DNA from: JACCXG01 sp963834305
GTDB taxonomy: Bacteria > Acidobacteriota > Vicinamibacteria > Vicinamibacterales > 2-12-FULL-66-21
Assembly: GCA_963834305.1 (NCBI GenBank)
Contig: CAWIAX010000002.1
Coordinates: forward strand, 1,984,001 to 2,048,000
Direction of reading: 5' to 3'
Length of the DNA stretch: 64,000 nt
Positions 1-9,044 of the stretch are shown piece after piece; positions within the stretch are counted from its first letter, which is position 1; every line of letters begins with the position of its first letter. The notes under the pieces were generated by a model. It was given only the letters and a program-made list of their open reading frames with translations. It did no database searches and was not told where the DNA came from. A program made the position numbers and the translations under genes.

Positions 1-1
1 G

Positions 2-607
2 GCCGCCACCGGGGCGTCCGACGCCGTGATCACCGCCACCGGACGCATCAACGGCATCGCGACCGTGGTCGCGGCGATGGAGTATGCGTTCATCGGCGGC
101 AGCATGGGGGTCGTGGTCGGCGAGAAGATCACGCGGGCCATCGAGCTGGCGATCGACGCCCGGCAGCCGGTCATCATCGTGTCGTGCTCGGGCGGCGCGC
201 GGATGATGGAAGGGACGCTCTCGCTCATGCAGATGGCGAAGATCAGCGCCGCGCTCGCCCGCCTCGACCGCGCCCGCCTGCCCTACATCTCGCTGCTGAC
301 CGACCCGACGACCGGCGGGGTGACCGCCAGCTTCGCGATGCTCGGCGACGTCAACATCGCCGAGCCGCGCGCGCTCATCGGCTTTGCCGGGCCGCGGGTC
401 ATCGAGCAGACCATCCGGCAGAAGCTGCCCGACGGCTTCCAGCGCAGCGAGTTCCTGCTCGAGCACGGCATGCTGGACATGGTCGTCGATCGCCGCGAGC
501 TGAAGGACGTCATCACCCGCATCCTGCGGTTTGGCGCCGCGCCGGCGGCGGCGCCCGGGGTCGCCCGGACCGGCGTGGCGGCCGTCCCCGCAGCGGCCGG
601 GAGCTGA
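2..607 (+). CDS. accD: Acetyl-CoA carboxylase carboxyltransferase subunit beta (5' end outside window)
   Basis: About 200 C-terminal residues are present; the start and the N-terminal zinc ribbon usual for the family lie before the window. AccD pairs with AccA in the cytoplasm to move the carboxyl group from carboxybiotin to acetyl-CoA, giving malonyl-CoA for fatty acid synthesis. The crotonase-fold core is recognisable from MEYAFIGGSMGVVVGEK, SCSGGARMMEGTLSLMQM and DPTTGGVTASFAMLGD, all family hallmarks. The last 25 or so residues are an Ala/Pro/Gly-rich tail that overlaps the upstream part of the folC frame. An accD-folC pair is common in bacteria, which supports both calls. Confidence 0.95.
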   Translation, partial: AATGASDAVITATGRINGIATVVAAMEYAFIGGSMGVVVGEKITRAIELAIDARQPVIIVSCSGGARMMEGTLSLMQMAKISAALARLDRARLPYISLLTDPTTGGVTASFAMLGDVNIAEPRALIGFAGPRVIEQTIRQKLPDGFQRSEFLLEHGMLDMVVDRRELKDVITRILRFGAAPAAAPGVARTGVAAVPAAAGS

Positions 608-1850
608 CCCCACGACCGCCGTCGAGTTCCTCTTCAGCCTCGAACGGCTGGGCATGAAGTTCGGCCTCGAGAACATCTCGAGGCTGTGCGCGGCGCTCGG
701 GCATCCCGAACGCCGGTTCGCGTCCATCCTGGTCGCCGGCACCAACGGCAAGGGCTCGGTCACCGCGATGGTGCACCGCGCGCTGGTCGCCGCCGGGCAC
801 CGCGCCGCCCGCTACACCTCGCCGCATCTCGAGCGGTTCTCCGAGCGCTTCGTCATCGGCCCGCGCGAGGTCGAGCCGGACGCGCTCGAGGACGCCGCGC
901 AGGAGGTGCGCGCCGCCGTCGAGGGGCTCCTGCACACCGCGGCCCTGGACGCGCCGCCCACCTTCTTCGAGTGCGCGACGGCCACCGCGTTCGTGCTGTT
1001 CGCGCGCGCCGGCACCGCCGTGGCGGTGCTCGAGGTCGGCCTCGGCGGCCGGCTCGATGCCACCAACGTCGTCTCCCCCGTCGCGGCGGCCATCACCTCG
1101 ATCGACTTCGATCACGAAGCGCAGCTCGGACACACCCTCGCCGCCATCGCATTCGAGAAGGCCGGGGTCATCAGGCCCGGCATCCCGCTCGTCTGCGGCG
1201 CCATGGCCCCGGAGGCGGAGCGCGTCATCGTGGACGCCTGCGCCAGGCAGGGGGCGCGCTTTGTCGCGGCGCCGGCCGGCGCCGGGCTCGAGGATGTCCT
1301 CGGCGCCGCCCGGCTCTCGCTGCCGGGCGCGCACCAGCGGGGCAATGCCGCCGTGGCCCTCTGCCTGCTGCGGGAACTGCCCGCGCTCGGGCTGCCGGTG
1401 GACGCGGCCGCGGTGCGCGCGGGGCTGACCGACGTCGTCTGGCCGGGCCGGCTCGAGCGGCTGACCGCGGGCGGCGTCGAGGTCCTGCTCGACGCGGCGC
1501 ACAATCCCGCGGGGGTCCGCGCGCTCGCCGGCTATCTCCGGGGCGAGGGGTGGGAGGACGCCGCGGTGGTGTTCGGGGTGATGCGCGACAAGGAAGCCGC
1601 GGCCATGCTCGCCGGCCTCGCCCCGGTGTGCCGCACGCTGATCTGCACCACGCCGGACAGCCCGCGCGCCATGCCGGCGGCGGCGCTCGCGGCGCTGGCG
1701 GGGGAGGTGCCGGGGGCGCGCTGGGAGGTCAGGGCGGTGCCGGATCCCGGCGCGGCGCTGGCCCACGCCTCCCGGCTCGGCCGGCGCGTCGTCGTGGCCG
1801 GCTCGATCTTCTTGATCGGTCCGCTGCGTGGTATTCTGCGGCCAGGCTAG
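531..1850 (+). CDS. folC: Bifunctional folylpolyglutamate synthase/dihydrofolate synthase
   Basis: Mur-ligase-fold enzyme that adds glutamate to dihydropteroate and folates, in the cytoplasm. The P-loop motif VAGTNGKGSVTAMV, the GLGGRLDATNV stretch and the DAAHNPAG motif near residue 325 are typical of FolC. The start is uncertain. The family-like N terminus (VEFLFSLERLGMKFGLENI) begins near position 621, but the only in-frame start upstream of it is a TTG at 531, which overlaps accD by 77 nt. The first in-frame ATG, at 654, would cut off conserved sequence. I therefore give the TTG, with low trust in the exact start. The 3' end lies just before the lptD start. Confidence 0.9.
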   Translation: MAPRRRRRPGSPGPAWRPSPQRPGADPTTAVEFLFSLERLGMKFGLENISRLCAALGHPERRFASILVAGTNGKGSVTAMVHRALVAAGHRAARYTSPHLERFSERFVIGPREVEPDALEDAAQEVRAAVEGLLHTAALDAPPTFFECATATAFVLFARAGTAVAVLEVGLGGRLDATNVVSPVAAAITSIDFDHEAQLGHTLAAIAFEKAGVIRPGIPLVCGAMAPEAERVIVDACARQGARFVAAPAGAGLEDVLGAARLSLPGAHQRGNAAVALCLLRELPALGLPVDAAAVRAGLTDVVWPGRLERLTAGGVEVLLDAAHNPAGVRALAGYLRGEGWEDAAVVFGVMRDKEAAAMLAGLAPVCRTLICTTPDSPRAMPAAALAALAGEVPGARWEVRAVPDPGAALAHASRLGRRVVVAGSIFLIGPLRGILRPG

Positions 1851-1884
1851 CCACGCCGCCCGCGTTCGCGCCTCACAGCACTTC

Positions 1885-4185
1885 ATGTTCCGTCTCACCC
1901 TCATCCTGGCCCTCTGCGTTGCGGTCGAGTGGCTGTCGCCCGCCCGCGCCCGCGCGCAGTCGGACCTCTCGAGCTGCAAGCAGATCTACCAGGCGGACGC
2001 CTCGCAGTCCGAGCGGCTCGAGGACGTGACGCGGCTCTACGGCTCGCCCGAGAAGGCGGTGCGGATCGACTGCGACGAGATGCAGTTCTTCGCCGACTAC
2101 GTCGAGATCACCAAGAGCAAGGACCTGCTCGCGGCGCGCGGCAACATCGTCTTCGTGTCGGGCGGCAACCGCATCGCCGCGGACCGCGCCGAGTTCAACA
2201 CCAAGACGCGCACCGGCACGTTCTACAACGCCCGGGGCACCGCCACGCTGGGCGACCGGGCCGACCGCAGCATGTTCGGGACGCAGGAGCCCGATGCCTA
2301 CTTCTGGGGCGGCGAGGTCAAGAAGGTCGGGCCGCGGAAGTACCGCATCGTGAGCGGCGGCTTCACCACCTGCGTGCAGCCGACGCCGCGCTGGGAGATC
2401 TCCTCCGGGTCCTTCACGATCAACCTCGACCAGTACGCGCTGCTGACGAACGCGCTGTTCCGCGTCAAGGGGGTGCCGCTCCTCTACCTGCCGGCGTTCT
2501 ATTATCCGGTCCAGGAGGACGACCGCGCGACCGGCTTCCTGATGCCGACCTACGGCTCGGCGACCGCCAAGGGGCAGATCATCAGCAACTCGTTCTTCTG
2601 GGCGATCAGCCGCAGCCACGACGCCACCGTCTACCACGACTGGCTGTCGAAGGCCGGGCAGCAGGTCGGCGGCGAGTACCGCTACGTGCTGTCGCCGACC
2701 TCCCGCGGCAGCAGCACCTTCGCCCTGCTCGACGAGAAGGCGCAGGCGGCGACCGGGTCGATCGCGGCGCGCGCGCCGCGGCGCAGCTATTCGCTGCGCG
2801 GCGACGTCGCGCAGGCGCTGCCCGGCAACTTCCGCGCGACCGCCACGGCCGACTACTTCTCGAGCGTCGTGACGCAGCAGGAGTACCAGCAGGACATCTA
2901 CCGCGCCACCAACCGGACGCGGCGCTTCGGCGCCCACGCCACCGGCCTGCTCGGGCAATACGTGATCAGCGCCGCCGTGGACCGCAACGACATCTTCTAC
3001 GACGCCACCTCGCTCGTCACCACCGGCAGCCTGCCGCGCGTGAACATCTCGCGGCCCGAGCGGCCGATTGCCGGCAAACCGATCTATTTCGGCGTCAACG
3101 GCGAATATGTCTCGCTGCTCCGCAGCACGACCCGGAACGACGTCAAGTCGCAGGACCAGGGGCTGACGCGGATGGACGTCAACCCGAACATCCGGCTGCC
3201 CTTCAACCGCTGGCCCTTCCTCGGCCTCAACACCGTCGTCGGCTGGCGGGCGACCTACTGGAACGAGAGCCTGAGCGTGCCGGTGCCGGGGCAGCCGCAG
3301 GCGCAGGTGTCCGAGGGGCTCGGGCGGCAGTACTTCGACTTTCAGGCGCGCATCACCGGCCCGGTGTTCAACCGCATCTTCAACCCGCCGGAGGGCTCGG
3401 ACGGCCGCAAGTACAAACACGTCATCGAGCCGTCGCTGGCGATCCAGCGGCTGACCGCCATCGATCAGTTCAACCGCATCGTCAAGCTCGAGTCCACCGA
3501 CTTCACCGTCGGCAACGTGACGCGCTACACCTACGGGCTGACCAACCGCCTGTATGCCAAGAAGGATGTCGCCCGCGAGGTCGTCTCGGTCAACCTGAGC
3601 CAGACCTACTACACCGACGCCAACGCCGCGCAGTACGACCGCCAGTACCAGAGCAGCTTCTCGGCACGGAAGCCGACGCACTACTCCCCCGTGGCGCTGC
3701 AGGTGCGGACGTCGCCGACCGAGCGCATCCAGGCCGAGTTCCGCACCGAGTGGGACCCGACCGCGCAGGCGCTGCGGACCATCGCCGCCAACGGCACGCT
3801 GGCGCAGGGCGACTGGCTGAACCTGCAGGCGGGCTGGAGCCAGCGGCGCTTCATCGCCGACCTGCCCGGCTTCAACGACCCGAACCGGGCCGACCAGTAC
3901 ATCAACGCGGTGGCCAACCTGCGCGGCTTCCGCAATCGGATCGGCGGGTCGTACGCCTTCAACTACGACATTCTGCGCGACCAGTTCCTGCACCAGCGCT
4001 GGGTCGCGTATTACAATGCGCAGTGCTGCGGCGTCGGGTTCGAGTGGCAGACCTTCAACCTGCAGGGATCGCTCGCGACCAGCGGCCTCGCCCAGGATCG
4101 CCGGTTCAACATCTCGTTCACGCTGGCCGGCATCGGCACGTTCTCCAACCTGTTCGGCGCATTCGGGGGCCAGCAAGGCCGATGA
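1885..4185 (+). CDS. lptD: LPS-assembly protein LptD
   Basis: Outer-membrane beta-barrel of the Lpt machine that, with LptE, inserts lipopolysaccharide into the outer leaflet. The chosen ATG gives a signal peptide of about 24 residues ending in ARA-Q; an upstream in-frame start at 1828 would spoil it. An OstA/LptA-like domain (residues about 45-150, with repeats such as GNIVFVSGGNRIAADRAEF) is followed by LPAFYYPVQEDDRATGFLMP and a long Tyr/Arg-rich barrel. An adjacent Cys pair lies at residues 714-715, and other cysteines sit at SCKQ, RIDCDE and FTTCVQP. This resembles the E. coli layout, where a CC pair forms disulfides with N-terminal cysteines. Length is about 766 aa. Its TGA overlaps the rfbA ATG. 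Confidence 0.93.
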   Translation: MFRLTLILALCVAVEWLSPARARAQSDLSSCKQIYQADASQSERLEDVTRLYGSPEKAVRIDCDEMQFFADYVEITKSKDLLAARGNIVFVSGGNRIAADRAEFNTKTRTGTFYNARGTATLGDRADRSMFGTQEPDAYFWGGEVKKVGPRKYRIVSGGFTTCVQPTPRWEISSGSFTINLDQYALLTNALFRVKGVPLLYLPAFYYPVQEDDRATGFLMPTYGSATAKGQIISNSFFWAISRSHDATVYHDWLSKAGQQVGGEYRYVLSPTSRGSSTFALLDEKAQAATGSIAARAPRRSYSLRGDVAQALPGNFRATATADYFSSVVTQQEYQQDIYRATNRTRRFGAHATGLLGQYVISAAVDRNDIFYDATSLVTTGSLPRVNISRPERPIAGKPIYFGVNGEYVSLLRSTTRNDVKSQDQGLTRMDVNPNIRLPFNRWPFLGLNTVVGWRATYWNESLSVPVPGQPQAQVSEGLGRQYFDFQARITGPVFNRIFNPPEGSDGRKYKHVIEPSLAIQRLTAIDQFNRIVKLESTDFTVGNVTRYTYGLTNRLYAKKDVAREVVSVNLSQTYYTDANAAQYDRQYQSSFSARKPTHYSPVALQVRTSPTERIQAEFRTEWDPTAQALRTIAANGTLAQGDWLNLQAGWSQRRFIADLPGFNDPNRADQYINAVANLRGFRNRIGGSYAFNYDILRDQFLHQRWVAYYNAQCCGVGFEWQTFNLQGSLATSGLAQDRRFNISFTLAGIGTFSNLFGAFGGQQGR

Positions 4186-5249
4186 AGGGTCTGATTCTGA
4201 GCGGCGGCCGCGGCACCAGGCTCCGGCCGCTCACCTACACGAGCGCCAAGCAGCTGGTGCCGGTCGCCAACAAGCCGGTGCTGTTCTACGGCATCGAGGC
4301 GCTCGCCGCCGCGGGCATCCGCGACATCGGCATTGTCGTCGGCGACACCCAGGCCGAGATCCGGGCGGCCGTCGGCGACGGCTCGGCCTGGGGGGTGCGC
4401 GTCACCTACATCGAACAGGACGCGCCGCGCGGGCTGGCCCACGCCGTGCTGATCAGCGAGCCGTTCATCGGCGCCGAGCCGTTCGTGATGTACCTCGGCG
4501 ACAACCTCCTCAACAAGGGCATCGGCCGGTTCGTCGACGAGTTCGTGCGCGAGCGGCCGGCGGCGCAGATCCTGCTGGCGCGGGTGCCCGATCCGCAGAT
4601 GTTCGGCGTCGCCGAGCTCGCCGGCAGCCGCGTCGTCGGCCTCGTCGAGAAGCCCGAGACGCCCAAGAGCGACCTCGCCCTGGTCGGCGTCTACATGTTC
4701 TCGCCGGCGGTGTTCGACGCGGTCAAGTCGATCAAGCCGAGCTTCCGCAACGAGCTCGAGATCACCGATGCCATCCAGTCGCTGATCGACCGCGGGCTCG
4801 AGGTCCGGCCGCACATCGTCGACGGCTGGTGGAAAGACACCGGCAAGCTCGAGGACATGCTGGAGGCGAACCGCCTGATCCTCGAAACGATCGAGCGGCG
4901 CGTCGACGGCAGCGTCGACGCCGACTCGCGGGTCGAGGGCAAGGTCATCATCGAGCCGGGCGCGGTGGTCGAGCACTCGGTGATTCGCGGCCCGGTCATC
5001 GTCGGCAGCAATGCCCGGATCGTCAACGCCTTCATCGGCCCGTTCACGTCGATCATGAACGACGTGCAGGTGCGGGACTCGGAGATCGAGCACAGCATCC
5101 TGCTCGAGGGCTGCTCCATCAGCAACCTGGCCAACCGGGTCGAAGACAGCCTGATCGGCAAGAACGTCCGGATCTACCGGCTGCCAGTCAAGCCGTCGGC
5201 CTACCGCTTCATGCTCGGGGACAACTCCGAAGTCGGGATACGCTGGTAG
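4182..5249 (+). CDS. rfbA: Glucose-1-phosphate thymidylyltransferase, long form
   Basis: Makes dTDP-glucose from dTTP and glucose-1-phosphate, the entry step of dTDP-deoxyhexose synthesis. The N-terminal nucleotidyltransferase domain carries the signature GGRGTRLRPLT at residues 8-18, then PVANKPVLFYGIEAL and YLGDNLL. From about residue 250 the chain becomes hexapeptide-like (VIIEPGAVVEHSVIRGPVIVG), forming a left-handed beta-helix tail. This makes it the long form (355 aa) rather than the roughly 290-aa RmlA. It starts in an ATGA overlap with lptD and is followed 4 nt later by the epimerase gene. Confidence 0.93.
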   Translation: MKGLILSGGRGTRLRPLTYTSAKQLVPVANKPVLFYGIEALAAAGIRDIGIVVGDTQAEIRAAVGDGSAWGVRVTYIEQDAPRGLAHAVLISEPFIGAEPFVMYLGDNLLNKGIGRFVDEFVRERPAAQILLARVPDPQMFGVAELAGSRVVGLVEKPETPKSDLALVGVYMFSPAVFDAVKSIKPSFRNELEITDAIQSLIDRGLEVRPHIVDGWWKDTGKLEDMLEANRLILETIERRVDGSVDADSRVEGKVIIEPGAVVEHSVIRGPVIVGSNARIVNAFIGPFTSIMNDVQVRDSEIEHSILLEGCSISNLANRVEDSLIGKNVRIYRLPVKPSAYRFMLGDNSEVGIRW

Positions 5250-5253
5250 CCAC

Positions 5254-5718
5254 ATGGCCGCGAAACGCATCGACGGAGTCCAGGTCAAGCCGCTCAAGCT
5301 GGTGCCCGACGAACGGGGCTGGCTGATGGAGATCCTGCGCGAAGACGACGAGCTGTTCGGGCGCTTCGGGCAGGTCTACGTGTCGGCGACCTATCCGGGG
5401 GTCGTCAAGGCATGGCATTTCCACACCCGCCAGACCGACAACTTCGCCTGCCTCGCCGGCATGATCAAGCTGGTGCTGGTCGACACGCGCCAGGGCTCGC
5501 CGACGCGCGACACGATCAACGAGTTCTTCCTCGGCGTGCAGAACCCCGTCCTGGTGCAGATCCCGAAGCTCGTCTACCACGGGTGGAAGTGCATCAGCGT
5601 CGAGCCGTCGCTCGTGCTCAACGTGCCCGACGTCCCCTACGACCGCGCCAACCCGGACGAACAGCGCATCGCCCCGCACGGCACCCTGCCCTACGACTGG
5701 ACGCGGCAGGATGGTTGA
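5254..5718 (+). CDS. rfbC: dTDP-4-dehydrorhamnose 3,5-epimerase family protein
   Basis: Cupin-fold protein of 154 aa, shorter than the usual 180 or so of RmlC. Residues around AWHFHTRQTDNFACLAG contain the HxH pair where RmlC has its catalytic His. The stretch PKLVYHGWKCIS matches the conserved P..v.HG segment. It is expected to epimerise C3 and C5 of dTDP-4-keto-6-deoxyglucose made by the next gene. It lies between rfbA and rfbB and overlaps rfbB by 8 nt, so it belongs to the same pathway. Because it is short, a related sugar isomerase activity cannot be ruled out. Confidence 0.82.
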   Translation: MAAKRIDGVQVKPLKLVPDERGWLMEILREDDELFGRFGQVYVSATYPGVVKAWHFHTRQTDNFACLAGMIKLVLVDTRQGSPTRDTINEFFLGVQNPVLVQIPKLVYHGWKCISVEPSLVLNVPDVPYDRANPDEQRIAPHGTLPYDWTRQDG

Positions 5719-6727
5719 GGTGCTCGTGACCGGGGGCGCGGGGTTCATCGGCTCCAACTTCGTACGCCACGCCCTCGCGACCCATGCCGACTGGCAGGTC
5801 GCGACGCTCGACAAGCTGACCTACGCCGGCCGCCTCGAGAACCTGCAGGGGGTGATCGACCATCCCCGGCACCGCTTCGTCCGCGGCGACATCGCCGACG
5901 AGGCGGTGGCCGGCCCGCTCGTGCGCGCCGCCGAGGTCGTCGTCCATTTTGCCGCCGAGACCCACGTCGATCGCTCGATCCGGAGCGCCGCGGACTTCAT
6001 CACGACGGACGTGATCGGCACCTTCGTGCTGCTCGAAGCGGCCCGCCAGGCGCCGCGGCTGCGCCGCTTCGTCCAGATCTCGACCGACGAGGTCTACGGC
6101 AGCGTGCCGGAGGGGTCGAGCGTCGAGACCGACGAGCTGCGGCCGCGGAATCCGTATTCGGCGAGCAAGGCCGGCGCCGACCGCCTGGCCTACAGCTATT
6201 GGGCGACCTACGGCGTCCCGGTGATCATCACCCGGGCGTCGAACAACTACGGCCCGAACCAGTTTCCCGAGAAGGTGATCCCGCTGTTCGTGACCAACGC
6301 GATCGACGACATCCCGGTGCCGCTCTACGGCGACGGGCTGAACGAGCGCGACTGGCTCCACGTCTCGGATCACTGCCTCGCCCTCGACCTGCTCATCGAG
6401 CGCGGCACCTCCGGCGAGGTCTACAACATCGGCGGCGGCAACCACGTCCGCAACATCGACCTCACCCGGCGCATCCTGGAGCTGCTCAGCAAGGACGACA
6501 CGCTCATCCGCCCGGTCCAGGACCGCCCCGGCCACGACCGCCGCTACTCGCTCGACACCACGCGGCTCCGGTCGCTCGGCTGGGCGCCCCGGACGACGTT
6601 CGACGAGGGGCTGGCGGAGACGGCGCGCTGGTACCGGGAGAACGAGTGGTGGTGGCGGCCGATCAAGGAGCAGGACAGCCGCTTCCAGGCCTACTACCGC
6701 ACGCAATACGGCGATTCCCCCGCCTGA
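5711..6727 (+). CDS. rfbB: dTDP-glucose 4,6-dehydratase
   Basis: Extended short-chain dehydrogenase (338 aa) that converts dTDP-glucose to dTDP-4-keto-6-deoxyglucose using bound NAD. Visible motifs are the Rossmann GGAGFIGSNFVRH at the N terminus, ISTDEVYG (the Thr-Asp-Glu catalytic set), NPYSASKAGADRL (YxxxK) and SNNYGPNQFPEKVIPLF. All are strongly conserved in RmlB. It overlaps the preceding epimerase by 8 nt, and a GTG-started reductase follows 10 nt downstream. Confidence 0.96.
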   Translation: MVEVLVTGGAGFIGSNFVRHALATHADWQVATLDKLTYAGRLENLQGVIDHPRHRFVRGDIADEAVAGPLVRAAEVVVHFAAETHVDRSIRSAADFITTDVIGTFVLLEAARQAPRLRRFVQISTDEVYGSVPEGSSVETDELRPRNPYSASKAGADRLAYSYWATYGVPVIITRASNNYGPNQFPEKVIPLFVTNAIDDIPVPLYGDGLNERDWLHVSDHCLALDLLIERGTSGEVYNIGGGNHVRNIDLTRRILELLSKDDTLIRPVQDRPGHDRRYSLDTTRLRSLGWAPRTTFDEGLAETARWYRENEWWWRPIKEQDSRFQAYYRTQYGDSPA

Positions 6728-6737
6728 CCCCACCCAC

Positions 6738-7688
6738 GTGGCTGGCAGTCCCCTCGTCACCGGCGCCGCAGGGTTCGCGGGAAGCCATCTCGTCGATCAT
6801 CTCCTCGGCCAGGCGCCCCGCGTCGCCGCGTGGCGCAATCCCGGCGGCCAGCCGACCCCGGCAGCCACGCACGGCGGCCGCGTCGACTGGTCCGCGGTCG
6901 ATGTGACCGACGCCGACGCCGTCGCGCGCGAGCTCGACGCGCTGAGGCCGTCGGTCGTCTACCACTGCGCCGGCCTCGCCGACGTGCAGACGGCCTGGGC
7001 CGACAGTGCACGCGCCCTCCGGGTGAATGCCTTCGGCACGCACGCGCTGCTGGCGGGGCTGGAACGTGCCGGCCTCGAGGTGCCGGTCCTGGTCACCGGA
7101 TCGGCGCTGGTCTACCGGCCGTCCGCCGAGGCGCTGACCGAGGAGTCGCCGATCGGCCCATCCAGTCCGTACGGCGTCAGCAAGCTGGCGCAGGAGCTGA
7201 TCGCCGCCGCCGCGGGGGGCCACGTGCTCATCGCCCGGCCGTTCAACCACGCCGGACCGCGCCAGTCGGCGGCGTACGTCACGTCGAGCTTTGCCCGGCA
7301 GATCGCCGAGGCGGAGGCCGGGCTGCGGCCTCCCCGCCTCCTCGTCGGCAACCTCGATGCCCGCCGCGACATCACCGACGTCCGCGACACCGTCCGCGCC
7401 TACACGCTGATCGCCGACACGGGGCGGCCGGGGCGCCCCTACAACGTGTGCCGCGGCGAGGCCCACCGCGTCGGCGACCTGCTCGAGCGGCTGATCGCCC
7501 GCGCGGCGATCCCGATCGCCGTCGAACGCGACCCGGCACGCCTCCGCCCCAGCGACAATCCCGTCGTCCTCGGCAGCGCGGCGCGCCTCGAGGCGGACAC
7601 GGGATGGCAGCCGGCCATCCCCATCGAACAGACGCTGGACGATCTGCTCGGGTACTGGCGGGAACAGGTGAAAGGCCCGACGAAGTGA
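6738..7688 (+). CDS. NAD(P)-dependent 4-keto-6-deoxysugar reductase, Rmd/Tll-like SDR
   Basis: Extended SDR of 316 aa starting at GTG. It has a GAAGFAGSHLVDHLL dinucleotide fold, a YGVSK catalytic YxxxK at about residue 148, RPFNHAGPRQ, and NLDARRDITDVRD. The last two stretches are typical of GDP-4-keto-6-deoxymannose reductase and 6-deoxytalose dehydrogenases rather than RmlD. Following rfbA, rfbC and rfbB, it is the likely last enzyme, reducing the 4-keto group to give a dTDP-6-deoxyhexose (rhamnose, 6-deoxytalose or fucose type). The product cannot be told from sequence. Its TGA overlaps the GTG of the next gene (GTGA), so the cassette is translationally coupled to the membrane genes downstream. 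Confidence 0.8.
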   Translation: MAGSPLVTGAAGFAGSHLVDHLLGQAPRVAAWRNPGGQPTPAATHGGRVDWSAVDVTDADAVARELDALRPSVVYHCAGLADVQTAWADSARALRVNAFGTHALLAGLERAGLEVPVLVTGSALVYRPSAEALTEESPIGPSSPYGVSKLAQELIAAAAGGHVLIARPFNHAGPRQSAAYVTSSFARQIAEAEAGLRPPRLLVGNLDARRDITDVRDTVRAYTLIADTGRPGRPYNVCRGEAHRVGDLLERLIARAAIPIAVERDPARLRPSDNPVVLGSAARLEADTGWQPAIPIEQTLDDLLGYWREQVKGPTK

Positions 7689-9044
7689 CGTTGCGCCGGG
7701 CGCGCACGGCAGAGGACCGGCATTGGGAAACCGGCCGGCAGCTGGTGCACATCGCGTTCGGCGCGGCCGCGCTGCTGCTCCGCTACCTCCACTGGTGGCA
7801 GGCCATCGTCTTTGCGGCGGCCGCCGTGGTGTTCAACCTCTATCTCCTGCGACGCCTCACCGGCAGCCGGCTGCACCGGCCGGACGAGCGGCACCAGGAC
7901 ATGCCGGCCGGGATTGCGCTCTATCCGACGTCGATCCTGCTCCTGCTGCTGATGCTGCCGTCGCGACCGGATATCGTCGCCGCGGCGTGGGGCATCCTGG
8001 CGGCGGGGGACGGCGCGGCCACGCTCGTGGGCGTGCGCTACGGCCGGCGGAAGTGGGCCTGGAACCGCCGCAAGAGCGTGGCGGGATCGCTCGCGTTGTT
8101 CCTCGCCGGCAGTGTCGCGGGTGCGTTCCTGGCCTGGTGGTGCCGGCCGGCCGTCGTCCCTCCCCCCTACTGGTGGTTCTCGATCGGGGTGCCGGTCCTG
8201 GCGGCGCTGGCCGCGGCCGCCGTCGAGACCGTGCCCATCCGGCTGGACGACAACCTGTCGGTGCCGCTGACCGCCGCCGCCGTGCTGTGGGCGGGGTCGC
8301 TCGTCAACCAGGAGCTCGCCGTCGCGGTGCTGGCGGGCCTGCCACGCGCCTTGATCGTGGCGCTGCCCGCCACAGCGGCGGTGGTCTGGGCCGGCTACGC
8401 CGCCGGGGCGGTGTCGCGTCTCCGGAGCGATCGCGGGAGGCATCATCGGCACGGTCATCTTCGTGTGTACCGGCCCGCAGGGGTGGCTGCTGCTGCTCGC
8501 GGCGTTCCTGTGCGCGGCGGTGACCTCACGCCTCGGGCTCGAGCGGAAGACGCTGCTCGGGATCGCGGAGCCGCGCGGCGGCAGGCGGGGCGCGGGCAAC
8601 GCCATCGCCAACACCGGGATCGCGGTGGTGGCGGCCGGACTGGCCGTGACGTCGTATGCGCCGGTCGCCTGCCTGATCGGCTTCTCGGCCGCCCTGATCG
8701 CGGGCGCGAGCGACACGGTTGCCAGCGAGATCGGGAAGGCCTGGGGACGGCGCACCTATGCGATCGTTCCACCGCGGCCGGTCCCGCCGGGCACGCCGGG
8801 GGCCGTGTCGCTTGAGGGGACCGCCGCCGGCCTCGTGGGCGCGGCCGGGCTGGCCGCCATCGCGATCGCGCTCGGCCTGGCGCCGGCCCAGGCGCTGGTG
8901 GTCCTCGTGATCGGCGCGACGGTGGGCTCGCTCACCGAGAGCCTGCTCGGCGCCGCGTTCGAGGGCGCCGGCATCCTCAACAACGATGCCCTCAACCTGA
9001 TCAACACGGCGGTCGCCGCCTCTGTCGCCGTGGCGCTGTGGTGA
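7685..9044 (+). CDS. SEC59/phytol-kinase-like domain fused to DUF92 (VTE6-like) domain; one-base frameshift near 8417
   Basis: Multi-spanning membrane protein. Residues 1 to about 240 resemble the CTP-dependent polyprenol/phytol kinase family (HRPDERHQDMPAGIALYP, GDGAATLVGVRYGRRKWAWN, then VETVPIRLDDN). The second half is DUF92/TMEM19-like (GLERKTLLGIAEPRGGRRGAGN, GASDTVASEIGKAWG, SLEGTAAGLVGA, LTESLLGA). The plant DUF92 protein VTE6 is phytyl-phosphate kinase and VTE5 is phytol kinase, so the protein may carry both steps from prenol to prenyl diphosphate. The frame breaks at about 8417: removing one base there restores a continuous AVSVSGAIAGGIIGTVIF junction. It starts with a GTGA overlap and ends overlapping the UbiA start. 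Confidence 0.75.

Noticed and set aside
1873..4176. Long antisense open frame opposite lptD (and similar long shadows opposite rfbB, clpA, thiC, lepA, rpoD and others)
   Set aside because: GC-rich coding strands create long stop-free shadows; composition is low-complexity and no motifs are found.
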